A program made the position numbers and the translations under genes. A DNA stretch of 64,000 nucleotides from Blastomyces gilchristii SLH14081 (Eukaryota > Ascomycota > Eurotiomycetes > Onygenales > Ajellomycetaceae), in assembly GCF_000003855.2 (NCBI RefSeq), contig NW_003101671.1:1626799-1690798 (forward strand), in the 5' to 3' direction. Position 1 is the first letter of the stretch; each line of letters opens with the position of its first letter. Shown here one piece after another: positions 24,568 through 36,363 of the stretch. The notes under the pieces were generated by a model. That model was given only the letters and a program-made list of their open reading frames with translations, was not told where the DNA came from and searched no databases.

Positions 24568-27234
24568 AACAGAGAGTGCATCAGAATATATTAATTAACT
24601 TATTAAATATAAAGAGACAAAGAAACTATTAATAACTTTCAGAGATATATAGAAACAGCTACAGTATTACATAGTAATATTATCTTTATTTAATATATAC
24701 ACTATTGATATTTCTTGTATACAGTTATTATATAATCAATATCAGAGATACATGCAGAAAACAGATCTTTATTACTAGAAAGAATAATTACAGTAATTCT
24801 CTATTTTTATATTATAAGAATAAGTTATTTTTATTTCTTTCTTCTCTCTTTTCTCTTCTTCTTTAACTCATTACTAAGTTCAAGCTAATATGAAAACTAT
24901 TAAAATACTCTTAGAAACTCTTAAATTGAAGAGTATAGATTAATTAAAATTTAAATACAGATATATTAAATTATATTTAATAATACTAATTATTCATTCT
25001 TTTTTTAATAAAATAATAGTTATGTCTTCTCTTTCCTCTCTTAAATAAAACATAACCTGTGAAAAGTGAGTATCATATCAGACTATAATAATTAACACAG
25101 TCTCAGTATATAGAGCTGTATACACACAGCATATACTGAACTGAGAGACTGTGTGAATTACAAATTAGTAACAGTATCTCAGAGAGAGTCATACAGTGTG
25201 AAAAAGCTGCAACTCTCAGTTATATATATAGAGAGTGAATTGCTGCAGTAAGTGTATATACATTGTATAAAAGTAACACTTTTTAATAATACTCAGTTTC
25301 TGATATCATGAAAATAGAGTCTCTCTGTGAGATCTGTTTTTATCAGAAGTTAAGAGATCTTATATTCTTCAAGATCATCTTCATATATCTTATCTATGAA
25401 ATTAATAAAGAAAATCATTGATTTCAGTGTTTTACTCTTGATATTATTCAAGTGATAGCAGAGTTCACTCTGATCATACTTTTTAAGTGTATATTTTCTA
25501 ATTATTCATATTTATACAGATATATACTGATTATTTATTAAATAATATTAAGATAATAACTTATCACAGCTGTGTTACTCTTATTATAAGAGATATACAG
25601 TTAGTAATAAATATTATAAAGACTCTGAGAAGTAAGTATTTTAAGAATGCTGCAGCTCTGCAATCTTGATTTTTTTATTTTTATTTTTTATTTTTTTCTT
25701 TTTTTTGTATTTTATATTTTTTTTATAATTAAAATTATATGAATTATGATCTGTGTTCAGAAAAGTAATAATATTTGATAATACTCTCTATTAAATTTTC
25801 AACAAATGAGCACTATATTATAATATTATATAAGTGAGAAATAATTTCATAATTTCATTTAATATCATTCTTAATAATAAGATCAGAATGAAAATGTGAC
25901 TAAGAATTTAAATATATTCTTTATCTAAGACTAGATTTTTATTTGAAAAGTGAATCTGAAATCTTTAATATTTAAAATAACATGATTTGAGATTAATGTG
26001 ATGAATACAAATTATAATCAGAAGTAATACTTTTAAATAATATAATAACTGTAAAGTTTGATTCTGATCTCAGACATAGTTACACAGTCAGTCTACTTAT
26101 AAAATTATTCTTTAAGAGTTGAGTATTATCTTTGTCAATTTAATTTATTCAATTTCTTATAAATAAGACTTAATCTCTGTTAACTTCTATAAGCAGTCTA
26201 TTGAAAAACATGATATCTAAGATCTTATATTTTAGATAGATATAATCAGTTCTTATAGTAATCAGATATTTAATAAAAGTATAATTTAAGTCTTTTAACT
26301 TAGCAGTCATACTAATCAGCTTTTTAAATAGATAGATTCTATAAATAGTAGATCTCTCAGAAAAGTTATTCTCTATAATAGTTTATAAAGTATAAGTACA
26401 TAACTTAAATTTCTTAAGTATAGTAAAATAAGTCTTGATCTACAGAATAATTGCAGATTATATGTAATTATATAATTAAAAATTGTATTCTTTTCAGAAA
26501 TATTATATATTTATAGTAATATTTTTATTAAGATTATTATTTTTAAGTATATTATCAGTTTCTAACTATTCTATAGTTAAAAGAATTTCCTCTCTTCATA
26601 TTAAATAGTTAATAAATTTAGTGAGAATTATTAATTCTTTAATAAGTTTTACTTAGCTTCTGAATTCTTTAAGAATTTTTATTATAATAGATATCTTCTC
26701 TTTCTATTAAAAATATTCTGTTAGATCTGCTTTTATCTTATTATTTAAAGTCACTTCTACTAATCTTTATTCACTCAATCTTATACTGAACTCTTGTAAT
26801 TTCTAGTCTTATATAAGTCTTCTTACTTACTGAGTTATTATTATTTCAGTTACTTAAGTTCTCTGTATTATCTGATATCTCACTGATATCTTCAACTGAG
26901 TCTTTATATTTATTATTAAACTTATCAGACTGTTTCTCTGTGATTATTTCTCTCAGCTTCTCAGAAGCTGTCTTCTGATTTATTATTAATATTAATAATA
27001 ATCTGTGATCTTACATCTGCTGTTCTGATGTTTTCTTGTTTCTCTGTCTTAAAGATATGTATTCTTGTATTAAGTCAGATATCTCTTCAGATCTTAGATT
27101 AATTATGAGTTCAATCACTTAATAAATCATCTAGACACACTTATAATGATGTATGAAGATATCAATTTGCATATTATTACAGTTCTTAAGGCTTGTGAAA
27201 GAGCTTCATAACCTCTTGAAGAATAACATAGTTA
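24567..27234. other. Unassigned AT-rich, CpG-free stretch
   Basis: About 2.7 kb with no ORF of 60 codons or more on either strand and almost no CpG. It contains an inverted repeat at 25,089-25,160 and a T-rich run near 25,670-25,730. I could not align it to the LINE or Gypsy copies. Probably old transposon DNA decayed past recognition. Confidence 0.6.
25089..25160. repeat. 72-bp inverted repeat (hairpin)
   Basis: TAATTAACACAGTCTC (25,089-25,104) is matched in reverse complement by GAGACTGTGTGAATTA (25,145-25,160), 15 of 16 positions. Weaker pairing continues inward (AGTATA with TATACT). A second, looser inverted pair (GCTGCAACTCTC with GAGAGTGAATTGCTGC) follows at about 25,206-25,246. Confidence 0.6.
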
Positions 27235-27381
27235 TGTTGTGTGTGTGTAATCTATCTACACGAGTTACACTAAATGAATAGGTTGGGGTGGCACGTGACT
27301 AGGGTAGGTGTAGTAATCAAGAGCTCAGTCACCACCAGCACACTGCTGGTAGAAGAGCCGATCAACCCGGGACCCCCAACA
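27235..27381. mobile_element. Candidate solo LTR at the isochore edge (147 bp)
   Basis: A CpG-retaining segment that begins TGTTGTGTG and ends CCCCAACA, so the ends form a TGTTG/CAACA inverted pair as in LTRs. The GC-rich inner part contains CACGTG and CCCGGGACCCCC. No 5-bp target duplication is visible on the flanks (AGTTA against TGATT), so the ends or the identity may be wrong. Confidence 0.4.
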
Positions 27382-27698
27382 TGATTGTATTAATTAATTA
27401 ATTTAAACGCTTTTTCTTACAATAATTTTTCTGTAATAATAGCTTCACATTAATTATTCAATAATTTTCCAGTTAATTTTTCTAATTTCAATTTTACGAA
27501 GTTATATTTATAATTCGGAGCTCGGCAAATCTTTCCGGATTGGGCCCTTATGAGATGTTCCCGCTTTCCCGCAAGGTCAGAATGAGTCCGCAAAACATCC
27601 AGACTGACTGTTTGTTCTCCGGCTTTCTGCTTTCCGCCAAACCTTCCATTTAATTCTGCATATAGCCTACTAGGTGCCTTCAGCTATATACAGACAAT
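27382..27698. other. Transition and upstream region of SLP2
   Basis: AT-rich up to about 27,515, then normal GC. No gene. The last 180 bp before the SLP2 start are the likely core promoter; no clear TATA box, though 'tatata' lies at 27,685. Confidence 0.4.
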
Positions 27699-29189
27699 AT
27701 GGACGCAGCAACGCGGCGGGTATTATCGAGCGGCGTGCGGTTGCACCTGCCAAACCACCTACTAATATCCAGAGCCGCTTCCCGCTCCTTCATTCCCGCA
27801 ACCGCCACACTCCCCTCCACTACCAGCTCACTGTCCTCCTCTTCCTCGCCCAGACCCCGCGTATCAACATGTCCCAACCAAACTCGACACTTCACAAACA
27901 CTCCCCGCCCCCTTGCGGGCGAAAATTCCTTTGGCTTCCCCTCCAGCGCTCAACCGGGGCCAACCACCTACTTCTCACACAGACAATCACTGCCCATGAA
28001 CACGGTGATCAGGTTCGTGCCACAGCAGACCGCGTGGATTGTGGAGCGCATGGGGAAGTTTAATCGGATTCTCGAGCCCGGGTTGGCGATCCTAGTGCCG
28101 TTTTTGGACCGTATCGCGTACGTTAAGAGTTTGAAGGAGGCGGCGATTGAGATTCCGAGTCAGAACGCGATTACAGCGGATAACGTTACTTTGGAGTTGG
28201 ATGGTGTGTTATATACGAGGGTTTTTGATGCTTATAAGGCTAGGTATCTTCCTTTTTGTCAAGATTCGCGCGTTCTCTTACTAAAGTTATATTGATATGA
28301 GGGGACGGTGAATTGCTGACTCTTTTTTCTTTTCCGCTACAGTTACGGGGTGGAGGATGCGGAATACGCCATTTCGCAACTTGCACAGACTACAATGCGA
28401 TCAGAAATTGGCCAACTTACTCTGGATCATGTGCTGAAGGAGCGTGCAACGCTCAACACGAATATTACGCAGGCGATCAACGAGGCTGCGCAGGACTGGG
28501 GTGTTGTTTGTCTTCGATATGAAATCCGAGATATCCATGCCCCCGACGGCGTGGTTGCCGCTATGCACCGCCAAGTCACCGCGGAGAGGTCCAAGCGAGC
28601 CGAAATCCTGGAGTCCGAGGGTCAGAGACAGAGTGCCATTAACATCGCGGAGGGCCGCAAGCAGTCCGTCATCCTTGCCTCCGAGGCCCTTCGGAGCGAG
28701 CAGATTAACATGGCCACGGGTGAGGCGGAAGCGATCATGCTCAAGGCCGCTGCAACGGCGAAGGGGATTGATGCTGTGGCCAAAGCCATGCGGGACGGCC
28801 AGGAGAATGCCCAGGGTGCCGTCAGTCTGAGCGTTGCCGAGAAATATGTCGAGGCCTTCTCGAAGCTGGCGCGCGAGGGCACCGCTGTTGTTGTTCCTGG
28901 GAATGTCGGGGATATTAGTGGTATGATTGCCAGTGCCATGGCCGTCTATGGGAAGGTGAACGAAGGGCAAGTTAAGGCTATGGCTGCAAAAGCGATTGGG
29001 GCACGGGAGCAGGGATCACAAGAAGACGGTGGAGAAGGCGAGGAAGGGTCCAAGAAGAGGACGAGGGCCGGGGAGCTGACGCAGAATCACTTCGGAGACA
29101 CCGCTAAAAACATTCCTGCGCCGCCAGGGGACGTTGCGGATAGTGTGCTTGAGGGATTCGAGCAAACGAGTCAGCGGAGAAAGTCGTGA
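27699..29189 (+). CDS. Mitochondrial stomatin-like protein 2 (SPFH/prohibitin family)
   Basis: Two exons, 27,699-28,243 and 28,343-29,189, joined through a split Ser codon; the 99-nt intron has GTATCT, a CTGAC branch-like site and CAG. Product 463 aa. The first 90 residues are rich in Arg, Ser and Thr and lack a hydrophobic span, as expected of a mitochondrial presequence. The SPFH core starts at PMNTVIRFVPQQTAWIVERMGKF and continues through DGVLYTRVFDAYKA|SYGVEDAEYAI; the stomatin signature segment TTMRSEIGQLTLDHVLKER follows, then a long alanine/glutamate-rich helix and a GDISGMIASAMAVYG segment. This order matches animal SLP2, an inner-membrane scaffold that binds cardiolipin and prohibitins and stabilises respiratory complexes. 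The acidic tail after residue 380 is less conserved. It is the first gene after the repeat block, only about 300 bp from AT-rich DNA. Confidence 0.93.
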
Positions 29190-29689
29190 TTTGACTAACT
29201 CAAACTGCCACCCATACGCTCGTCGTCCCGTCTATTAGCTTTCAAAACTGAATGTACTGTCCGGATTTCACCGTTATCACCATTTCTCTCTCTCGCCCCC
29301 CATTCCTTTCTTGTTTGATCACCCCACTTCGAGTATATCATCAGCCTTTTCATCCCTATTTATTTGCCTCGTTTTTTCCAATTAGGTTCTGAAAAAAGAA
29401 AACCAGGGAAGGATTTTTTTGTCTACGCCGCTCAGCATTTTGAAGGAGCCAGTGAATTTGATCCTTTTTAAGTTTTTTTCAGTCGTCTCATTTTATTTCT
29501 ACTTCTACGTGCGTCGGTTTTTCCACAGGGCATCCGGCCAGCAGAACAAAAGGAGGGGAGGTCAAGAGTGTACTTGTATTCTAACTATCGTGTGTGTAAA
29601 TATACCAACTGTTAAATCTCTCTATTTTCTCTCTATTTATCTCTCTATTTATTATAGAAAAACCAACTTTTCAATGCAAAAATCGCTGT

Positions 29690-29940
29690 AGGATGACATC
29701 ACATGCACCTCATCAAAAATATTTGAGCTCCAGCTCATAAAGCTCAGATCAATCTTCAAATCTTCAATCTTTTTTTCATTCTGCTCTTTTCATACATTCT
29801 CTACAGTATTTACATTCCTTATACTCTTCTCTATGTTCATTTTTTGATCTCTGTGTTCATGGCATACACTGCTAAATGCTATGTAACATGATCTCATGTG
29901 ATAACATGTGCATCTCTTTGAATTCATGGATGGGATTGAA
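29690..29940. mobile_element. Small decayed repeat, possibly MITE-like
   Basis: A 250-bp island without CpG inside normal gene DNA. Its ends carry an imperfect inverted pair: GACATCACATGCACCTCAT near 29,696 against the reverse complement of ATGATCTCATGTGATAAC near 29,890. The composition is that of the degraded repeats to the left. No coding capacity. Confidence 0.35.
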
Positions 29941-29969
29941 CAGCTGGCTCTGCAGCCTGTATGACTCTG

Positions 29970-30200
29970 ATTAATCTGATAGGGGTGATAGGGGTGATAC
30001 GGGGTGGAAGAGGGTGGTAGGGGTGGTAGAGGTAGTGGTGGCGGTAGAGAGGGTAGAGAGCAGAAGAGATGATAGAAGTGGTAAGAGAGAGGTGGAAGTA
30101 GAGAGTGGAAGTGATAGGGGGGCTGCGGTGCGGTAGAGGCGGTGGTAGGGTAGAGGGGATAGGGGTAGAGGGTGGAAATGATAGAGGGGGGTGCGCAAGC
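29970..30200. repeat. Purine-rich (GGGGTGATA/GGTAGAG) minisatellite
   Basis: About 230 bp of diverged short units such as GATAGGGGT and GGTAGAGG with nearly all purines plus T on the plus strand and a C-poor composition. The proline/serine ORFs on the minus strand (29,924-30,253, 29,971-30,198) come from it. Confidence 0.75.
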
Positions 30201-31065
30201 AGCAAAGCGAGCGTAAGCGAGCGTTTGATGCTTGTAACTAATAAAAAAAACAATGGATAAATTAAAATGCAGCTACACAGTCCGATTGTTATAACTTATA
30301 TCAAAGATCAGCCATCCATGCAATACATGGCATGGTCGACCAGGCTCCTCTTCCCCAGACTCAAAGCAGCTCGGCCAAACTCTGTTCCTTGAAATTGGCA
30401 CCACGCCGCAGAAAACGCGGAACCAAGCAGGCAACGCCCGCGCCAACTCCCCCAAAACCTCTCACTCAACGACACCTTCAACGATCACCAACCACCACAA
30501 CCACTCCGGCCACGTTAGCACCGGCATCAACACAACACGACACAACCTCCCGCTACTCACAGCTAGGAGGACGAAAGATTGACCAACCCGACTGTGTTCC
30601 CCTTCGTCTCGCCCCGTCCTTCGCATTCTGCTCGTCCACTCATTCATGTATTTATTGGATAGGGAGGACACAACTGATTATTCCATACACTCCGCTCTCC
30701 CCGCGGCTGGACCCCTCGAAGAACCTCGATTCTCCTCCGGCAAAGTATTCCCGCGCTACCATTAAAGCTCTGAGATGCTCGAGTCCTCTGCGCCCTGTTT
30801 TCATACCGTATTCCACTCACCCACACCCGCACCCGCACCTGCACCTGCACCTGCATTCGCGCAAGCCCAGTAGCCAAGAAAAGAGTTAAATCGCAAAGGC
30901 ACGCATAGAGCGAGGAGGAGACGACGGCACGGGGCGGATAGTAGCCAGAGCGACGTCGAGAGGGAAATAGGAAACGCGCAAAGGGGGAAAGCTCGGGAAA
31001 GGAGACGAGGAGAAGGAAAAAGTGAGATTGGGCAATAGAGACAGGGCAGAGGAGCAAAAGGGAAG

Positions 31066-34000
31066 ATGCATATTATCAAGCCTGTTTGGCTGACGCATGG
31101 GGGTATGTGCTCTTTTTTTCACTGTTTACTACGTGCCTATTTGTATCCGCGCTGGCGGGGACAATGTATTCCTTTTTACTTCCTTCGATTGCTAAGTTTG
31201 CTAACCTAATGGTGCTCTGTTATACTATAGGTGAACGGAAAGATTTCGAGGTCTACAGCTGCGATGTTTCGCCGGATGGGAAGAGACTTGTTACAGCTGC
31301 TGGAGGTGAGCGCTCGATTTTTGGTTGCGATGCATGCATATATACATAAACCACTTTCTCTTCGTTTTTCCGACACCAAGTCCCCTGCGGACATGCCCTG
31401 ACCTGTGTGAATGGGATTTTTGAGGGATTTACACTCAGGATAATGGCTTGGTGTCTTATCTCTAACTCAAGAATTGCATAGATGGCCATGTTCGTATCTG
31501 GTCAACAGACGCAATCTACAATGTCGCTGACCCTGCCTCTGCGAAAAAACCACGCCAGCTGGCATCCATGAGTAATCATTCCGGGACCATTCATGCCGTG
31601 CGATTCTCGCCAAATGGCAGATACGTTGCGTCTGGGGCGGATGATAAGATTGTTTGTATCTATGTGCTAGAATCAAATCCGCCATCGCATGCGTCGAGCT
31701 TTGGTAAGGGTGCTTTTATCTATCTGAAACTACAACAACAAACGCGCTATTATTTGTGTTTTTGTACTTCTCCTCTTTTCTATTTCTGAACTTAGATATT
31801 AATGTATTTTTTGTTAGGCACAAATGAACCGCCTCCAGTTGAGAACTGGCGAACAATACGCAGATTGATCGGTCACGATAACGATGTCCAAGATCTTGGC
31901 TGGTCGTATGATTCTTCCATTCTTGTCTCCGTTGGCTTGGACTCGAAGGTTGTGGTATGGTCAGGCCATACCTTTGAGAAGTTGAAGACGATCTCCAACC
32001 ACCAGAGTCACGTCAAAGGCATTACCTTTGATCCGGCGAACAAGTACTTTGCTACAGCAGGTGATGATAGGACTGTGCGGATATTCCGCTTCACACCACC
32101 AACCCCGAACTCAACGGCCCACGATCAGATGAATAACTTCGTTCTGGAGCAAACGATATCCGCGCCGTTTGTCAACTCGCCCCTTACTACGTATTTTAGG
32201 AGATGTTCTTGGTCGCCGGACGGTAACCATATCGCTGCTGCCAATGCTGTTAATGGACCCGTCAGCTCCGTCGCGATAGTTAACCGTGGATCTTGGGATG
32301 GGGATATCAATTTAATCGGCCATGAGGGCCCTATTGAAGTTTGCGCGTTTTCACCTCGGTTATACGATTCACAGCCTACCAGTAGACCCCCTGTTGATAA
32401 ACAGGGCCATCCGATGCATTCGCTGGTTACCGTCATTGCCTGCGCTGGCGCGGATAAATCCCTCAGTATATGGATCACAAGCAACCCACGACCAGTCGTA
32501 GTCACACAGGACCTAGCCGCCAAAGCCATCTCAGACCTGTCTTGGTCGCCAGATGGCAAATCGTTATTTGTGACAGCTCTGGACGGTACGATCCTTTGTG
32601 TCCGATTTGAAAACAACGAACTGGGAAAGCCTATGCCCTTAGAAGAGAATGAAAAGTCACTTACGAAATTCGGCACGAATAGAAGGGGTGCTGGCATCGT
32701 CGAGTCTACTAATGGCTTGTTACTAGAGGAAAAGAGCAAGGCTGGTGAGATTAAGGGAGTCGAAGGCCGTATGGGTGCTTTGATGGGAGATGGCCATGTT
32801 TCTACTGATCGGGGTGCCAATAGCGCGTCGGTCAATCTGCCTTCTAATGCGACGACTCCTGCTGGAGCTTCTACGCCAATTGGTGGTGGTACTAACGTTT
32901 CCCAGAAAGGCCAACCTAATGGGCCTGTGAACGGGACCAGTGAGGAGCAAGATAAGCCGGACCCGTATGCGGCCAAACTCGAGAGGCTCAAACAAAGACC
33001 TACCTATACCAAGGATGGGAAAAAGCGCATTCAACCTCTCCTTGTCTCGGGTGCAGGCGGTGCGGAGTCGTCCCTCCCCCAATCACGGTTGGTGGCTACG
33101 GCGATGAACACTAGCGTAAGACCTGACGGCCCGGACTCAATACTAGATCTCTCAAAACCATTTGACGCCCTGCCGAAAGGCGGTCTAGCGGCTCTACTAT
33201 TTGGGAATAAGCGAAAATTTGCACAGATTGAAGGGGCGGATGAGGAGGTGTCTGTCGAGAAGAGAGTTGCATTGGCTTCGGAAAATGGATCTGTGCCCAT
33301 TCTGGCAAATGCGACTGAAGGTCTGCGACCTGCGCAGCCTGGAGATGCTCAAGGAGGGCCTCGACCGACTCCAGAGTTTATCAGGCCCGCTGTGGTTAAT
33401 CCGTGTATGGCGATTAGCCAACTACGGTTAGCTGTGCCAAAGATCAGAAGCCATATTTTGCAAGCGATAGATTCGTCAGGAAACCCTACTACTTTAGCAG
33501 ATACAACGGCAGCAACGGGGGCGGGGGGGAACTCAGGAGCCCCGCCAAGGCCTAAAGCAGATATCATTTTCGAAGCTCGTAACCCTCCTGCCTCTTCCGG
33601 CCGTCATATAGATCGGGAACCAGTACGGATTACTCTTACGCGCGGAGATCAACCACTGTGGCAGGATTTCATCCCAAAAACAGTTCTTCTCGTCACAGGC
33701 AACCGCAAATTATGGTCTGCAGCATCGGAGGATGGATCAGTATATATCTGGACGCCAGCAGGACGTCGACTGCTCAATGCTCTGGTCTTGGAGGCCCAAC
33801 CTGTGATTCTGGAATGTAACGGGCCATGGGTTCTCTGCATAAATGCGGTGGGCATGTGCTACGTGTGGAACGTGACTACGTTGTCCTCTCCTCACCCACC
33901 AATCTCCCTCGCTCCAATCCTGGACGCAGCAGTTCACACCCTAGGCCCCAACGCTACCCCTGCACCCGCAATTAATGCTGCTCGATTAAACTCCGAAGGT

Positions 34001-34968
34001 CGCATAATCGTCACACTCTCCAACGGAGACGGCTACAGCTACTCCCCTGCCCTATATACCTGGCAAAGGATGTCCGAGGGCTGGTGGGCCGTTGGCAGCC
34101 AGTACTGGAACACTAAAGACTCGTCCATCGGGAACCTGCAGTCTATCTCCGCTTCTTCTCCCTCATCTGCTGCTGCGATTGCTCCTAGTAGTCGACAGGA
34201 CGGTGAAACTCGAACAACACCGGTGTCAGCAGGCGTGATCCCCTTCCTCGAACGTAACACCACAGACGAGGCACTCGTGCGAGGTCGTGGGTTCTTCCTA
34301 CAGCGTTTGATTAAGGCACTTCTCTCCCGCGAGGGATTCGAGGGCTTTGAGGCTGGCGTCTCTGTTGCCCATCTAGAAAACCGTGTTGCCGCCGCACTCG
34401 CCCTTGGCGCCAAGGAGGAGTTCCGCCTTTATCTTTCCATGTATGCAAAACGGCTCGGGGCTGAGGGAGCGAAAATGAAAGCGGAAGAGTTACTGGAAGG
34501 GCTTCTTGGCGGCATTTTTGAGGATTGCGCGAATGAGGTTGATGAGGATAGCTGTTATACTAACGGTGTTGCGAGGAGGATGGAGGGAGGAGCGGTGAAG
34601 TCTAAGGAGTTATCATTAGCTCAGGGTAGTAAGGAAGAATCCGGACCTGGTACCTGGGGCAACGGTTCGGATAAGCTTTGCGGATGGCCAAGGAGGACGC
34701 TGTTGAACGAGGTTGTCTTAGCTTTAGGTGCGCCTTTTATTTCCCCCCTTTTCTTGCCTTTTTATTATTTCTTTGTTGTCAAACATTTTTATCCTTTTAT
34801 CTGATTATTAAATCTGCTATAGGTAAGCATCGAGACCTTCAACGTGTCACCGTCCCGTATGCCCAACTTCTTGGGATTCTGGATGGCGATCAGGATCAAG
34901 AAGGAGATCAGACCCAGGATCAAGATCAGGACATGGATCGAAGTGGGGAAGATGTGATGGTCACGTAA
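31066..34968 (+). CDS. HIR1: HIRA-family histone chaperone subunit Hir1
   Basis: Five exons: 31,066-31,102; 31,231-31,305; 31,482-31,703; 31,818-34,727; 34,823-34,968 (all GT-AG, frame kept), 1,129 aa. It begins MHIIKPVWLTHGG, the usual HIRA start. Residues 1 to about 310 form WD40 repeats (VSPDGKRLVTAAGDGHVRIW, FSPNGRYVASGADDKIVCIY, GWSYDSSILVSVGLDSKVVVW, FDPANKYFATAGDDRTVRIF). Near residue 512 is KKRIQPLLVS, the B-domain motif with which HIRA proteins bind Asf1. Residues about 719-960 are the C-terminal HIRA domain (LWQDFIPKTVLLVTGNRKLW). The HIR complex deposits H3-H4 independently of replication and represses histone genes. The last exon adds an Asp/Gln repeat tail. The four small 5' exons make the N terminus easy to miss. 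Confidence 0.95.
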
Positions 34969-36363
34969 CGTATTCATTTGCGTCAAATCTCCTTTTCCTC
35001 TTTTCCTTTGCTTTTTTTGGCGTTTCATCTACAACTCGGACAGTAGCTCAAATCTTTTATGGGGTTGGTGGAATATTTTGCTGTGGCTCTTCCTTTTTTT
35101 TCCCGCACTCTGATTCCCGCTTTTGTTCATGTTTATTTTATACTTACTTCTCCCTTTGTTTTATCTACTGTGCTGTTATGCTTGACCTAAACTGAACCTG
35201 GGAATGTGTTTGATTTGGGAAGGGAAGGGGAACTGGTATCTCATATTGTGCGTGCGTCGTCCAGAATTTCTTTTCTCTTTTTTCCTTTTAACTTTTTCCA
35301 AGTGTACCATACATTTAAATATATCCTTGCTCCCTTCGCGTCCTTTTTTACCATTGCCCCTGCCATTTCTTTGTTTGCTTAGTGTTCCTCTGATTTTATT
35401 GAGTTTTTATTTTTGTTTAATTTTTTTTTTAACTTTTTTTTATATCTACTGTTGCTTGGGACTTGCCGTATGATTGATTCCGTTGACTGTGAAAGCTGTT
35501 TTCCTATAACTACGTCCTCCTTCCCTTCTTTTCTTTCCGTCGCTTTCCTTACTATTCCCGGCAGTGTGGGGAATTAAGATGACGTGGTCTGGCACTGTCC
35601 CTCTTCATCAATCGACATCCGTGTTTTTGCCCATTCAGAAGAAGGATGAGAAATGCAGGCACATTTATGTGGAACATACACAAACACATATATATTAGTC
35701 CCTTTCAGAGCTGACGCTGTTTCTCTATTTGATATCCTTCCTCCAATCGCCTGACTAACTAGCGAGGCTACCTTGTCTATCGTTACCACTTCAAGTGACC
35801 TGGTTTTGAAGAAACGTGCTTACTAGGGGTCTAATTCGCTCAGGACTTTTTGTATTGGACCGACAGGAATTTGCGCTGCGGGTATTTAAAAGCTGGCGGA
35901 TTCAGCTATGGGTATAGCGGACCTGCTAGACACCTGAGCTTTTTCTAGGTGGCTTACACCTACAAAATTTTCTACATCGATCAATAAAAATACGGCATTC
36001 AAAGGCGATTTTCATCTATATATATTTATCTCTTTGAAAAACTTACCAGACCTGAGCTGGATACTCTACACCAATCCTTGATATCGCTCCCGCCACCCTT
36101 CCTTCAGCTAGTTTAGTATTTGCCCAACCCAAAACATCGCCTGGCTAGCGACGTTAATCCCAGAGTCCATCCATCAAGTACAAGGATACATCTCGTCTAA
36201 CCAGCTCCGTTCCTGCCGAAGACACGCGGATTAACGAACTGGGAAGACTCCATTTACAAGGACGGAAGTGGCCGTTCCTCTACATCTTGTCTTCCCATGA
36301 ATTCATTCCCAGTTTCCATCTAGATTCTCGTCTACCTCATCGAGCTAAGACAACCCCAGCAAA
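34969..36363. other. Intergenic region
   Basis: About 1.4 kb. It begins with a T/C-rich 3' UTR of HIR1 (long T runs near 35,090 and 35,415) and ends with the upstream region of the 145-aa gene. I see no gene; the short ORFs (35,204-35,473 and 35,574-35,789) show no motif. Confidence 0.5.

Larger units (their letters stand above)
29190..31065. other. Intergenic region between SLP2 and HIR1
   Basis: About 1.9 kb. It holds the SLP2 3' UTR, an AT-rich CpG-free patch (29,690-29,940), a purine-rich minisatellite (29,970-30,200), and a GC-richer upstream region of HIR1 with a hexamer repeat (CACCCG/CACCTG, about 30,821-30,856). The 185-codon ORF at 30,332-30,889 is proline/threonine-rich with no family resemblance and is overlapped by equally long ORFs on the other strand; I do not call it. 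Confidence 0.5.

Noticed and set aside
24378..24581. Poly-Tyr minus-strand ORF
   Set aside because: Created by the AAT microsatellite.
28401..28970. 189-codon minus-strand ORF
   Set aside because: Shadow of the conserved SLP2 exon 2.
30332..30889. 185-codon ORF upstream of HIR1
   Set aside because: Proline/threonine low-complexity, no family, equally long overlapping ORFs on the other strand; probably leader DNA.
32125..32991. 288-codon minus-strand ORF
   Set aside because: Shadow of the Hir1 coding exon, whose WD40 repeats are on the plus strand.
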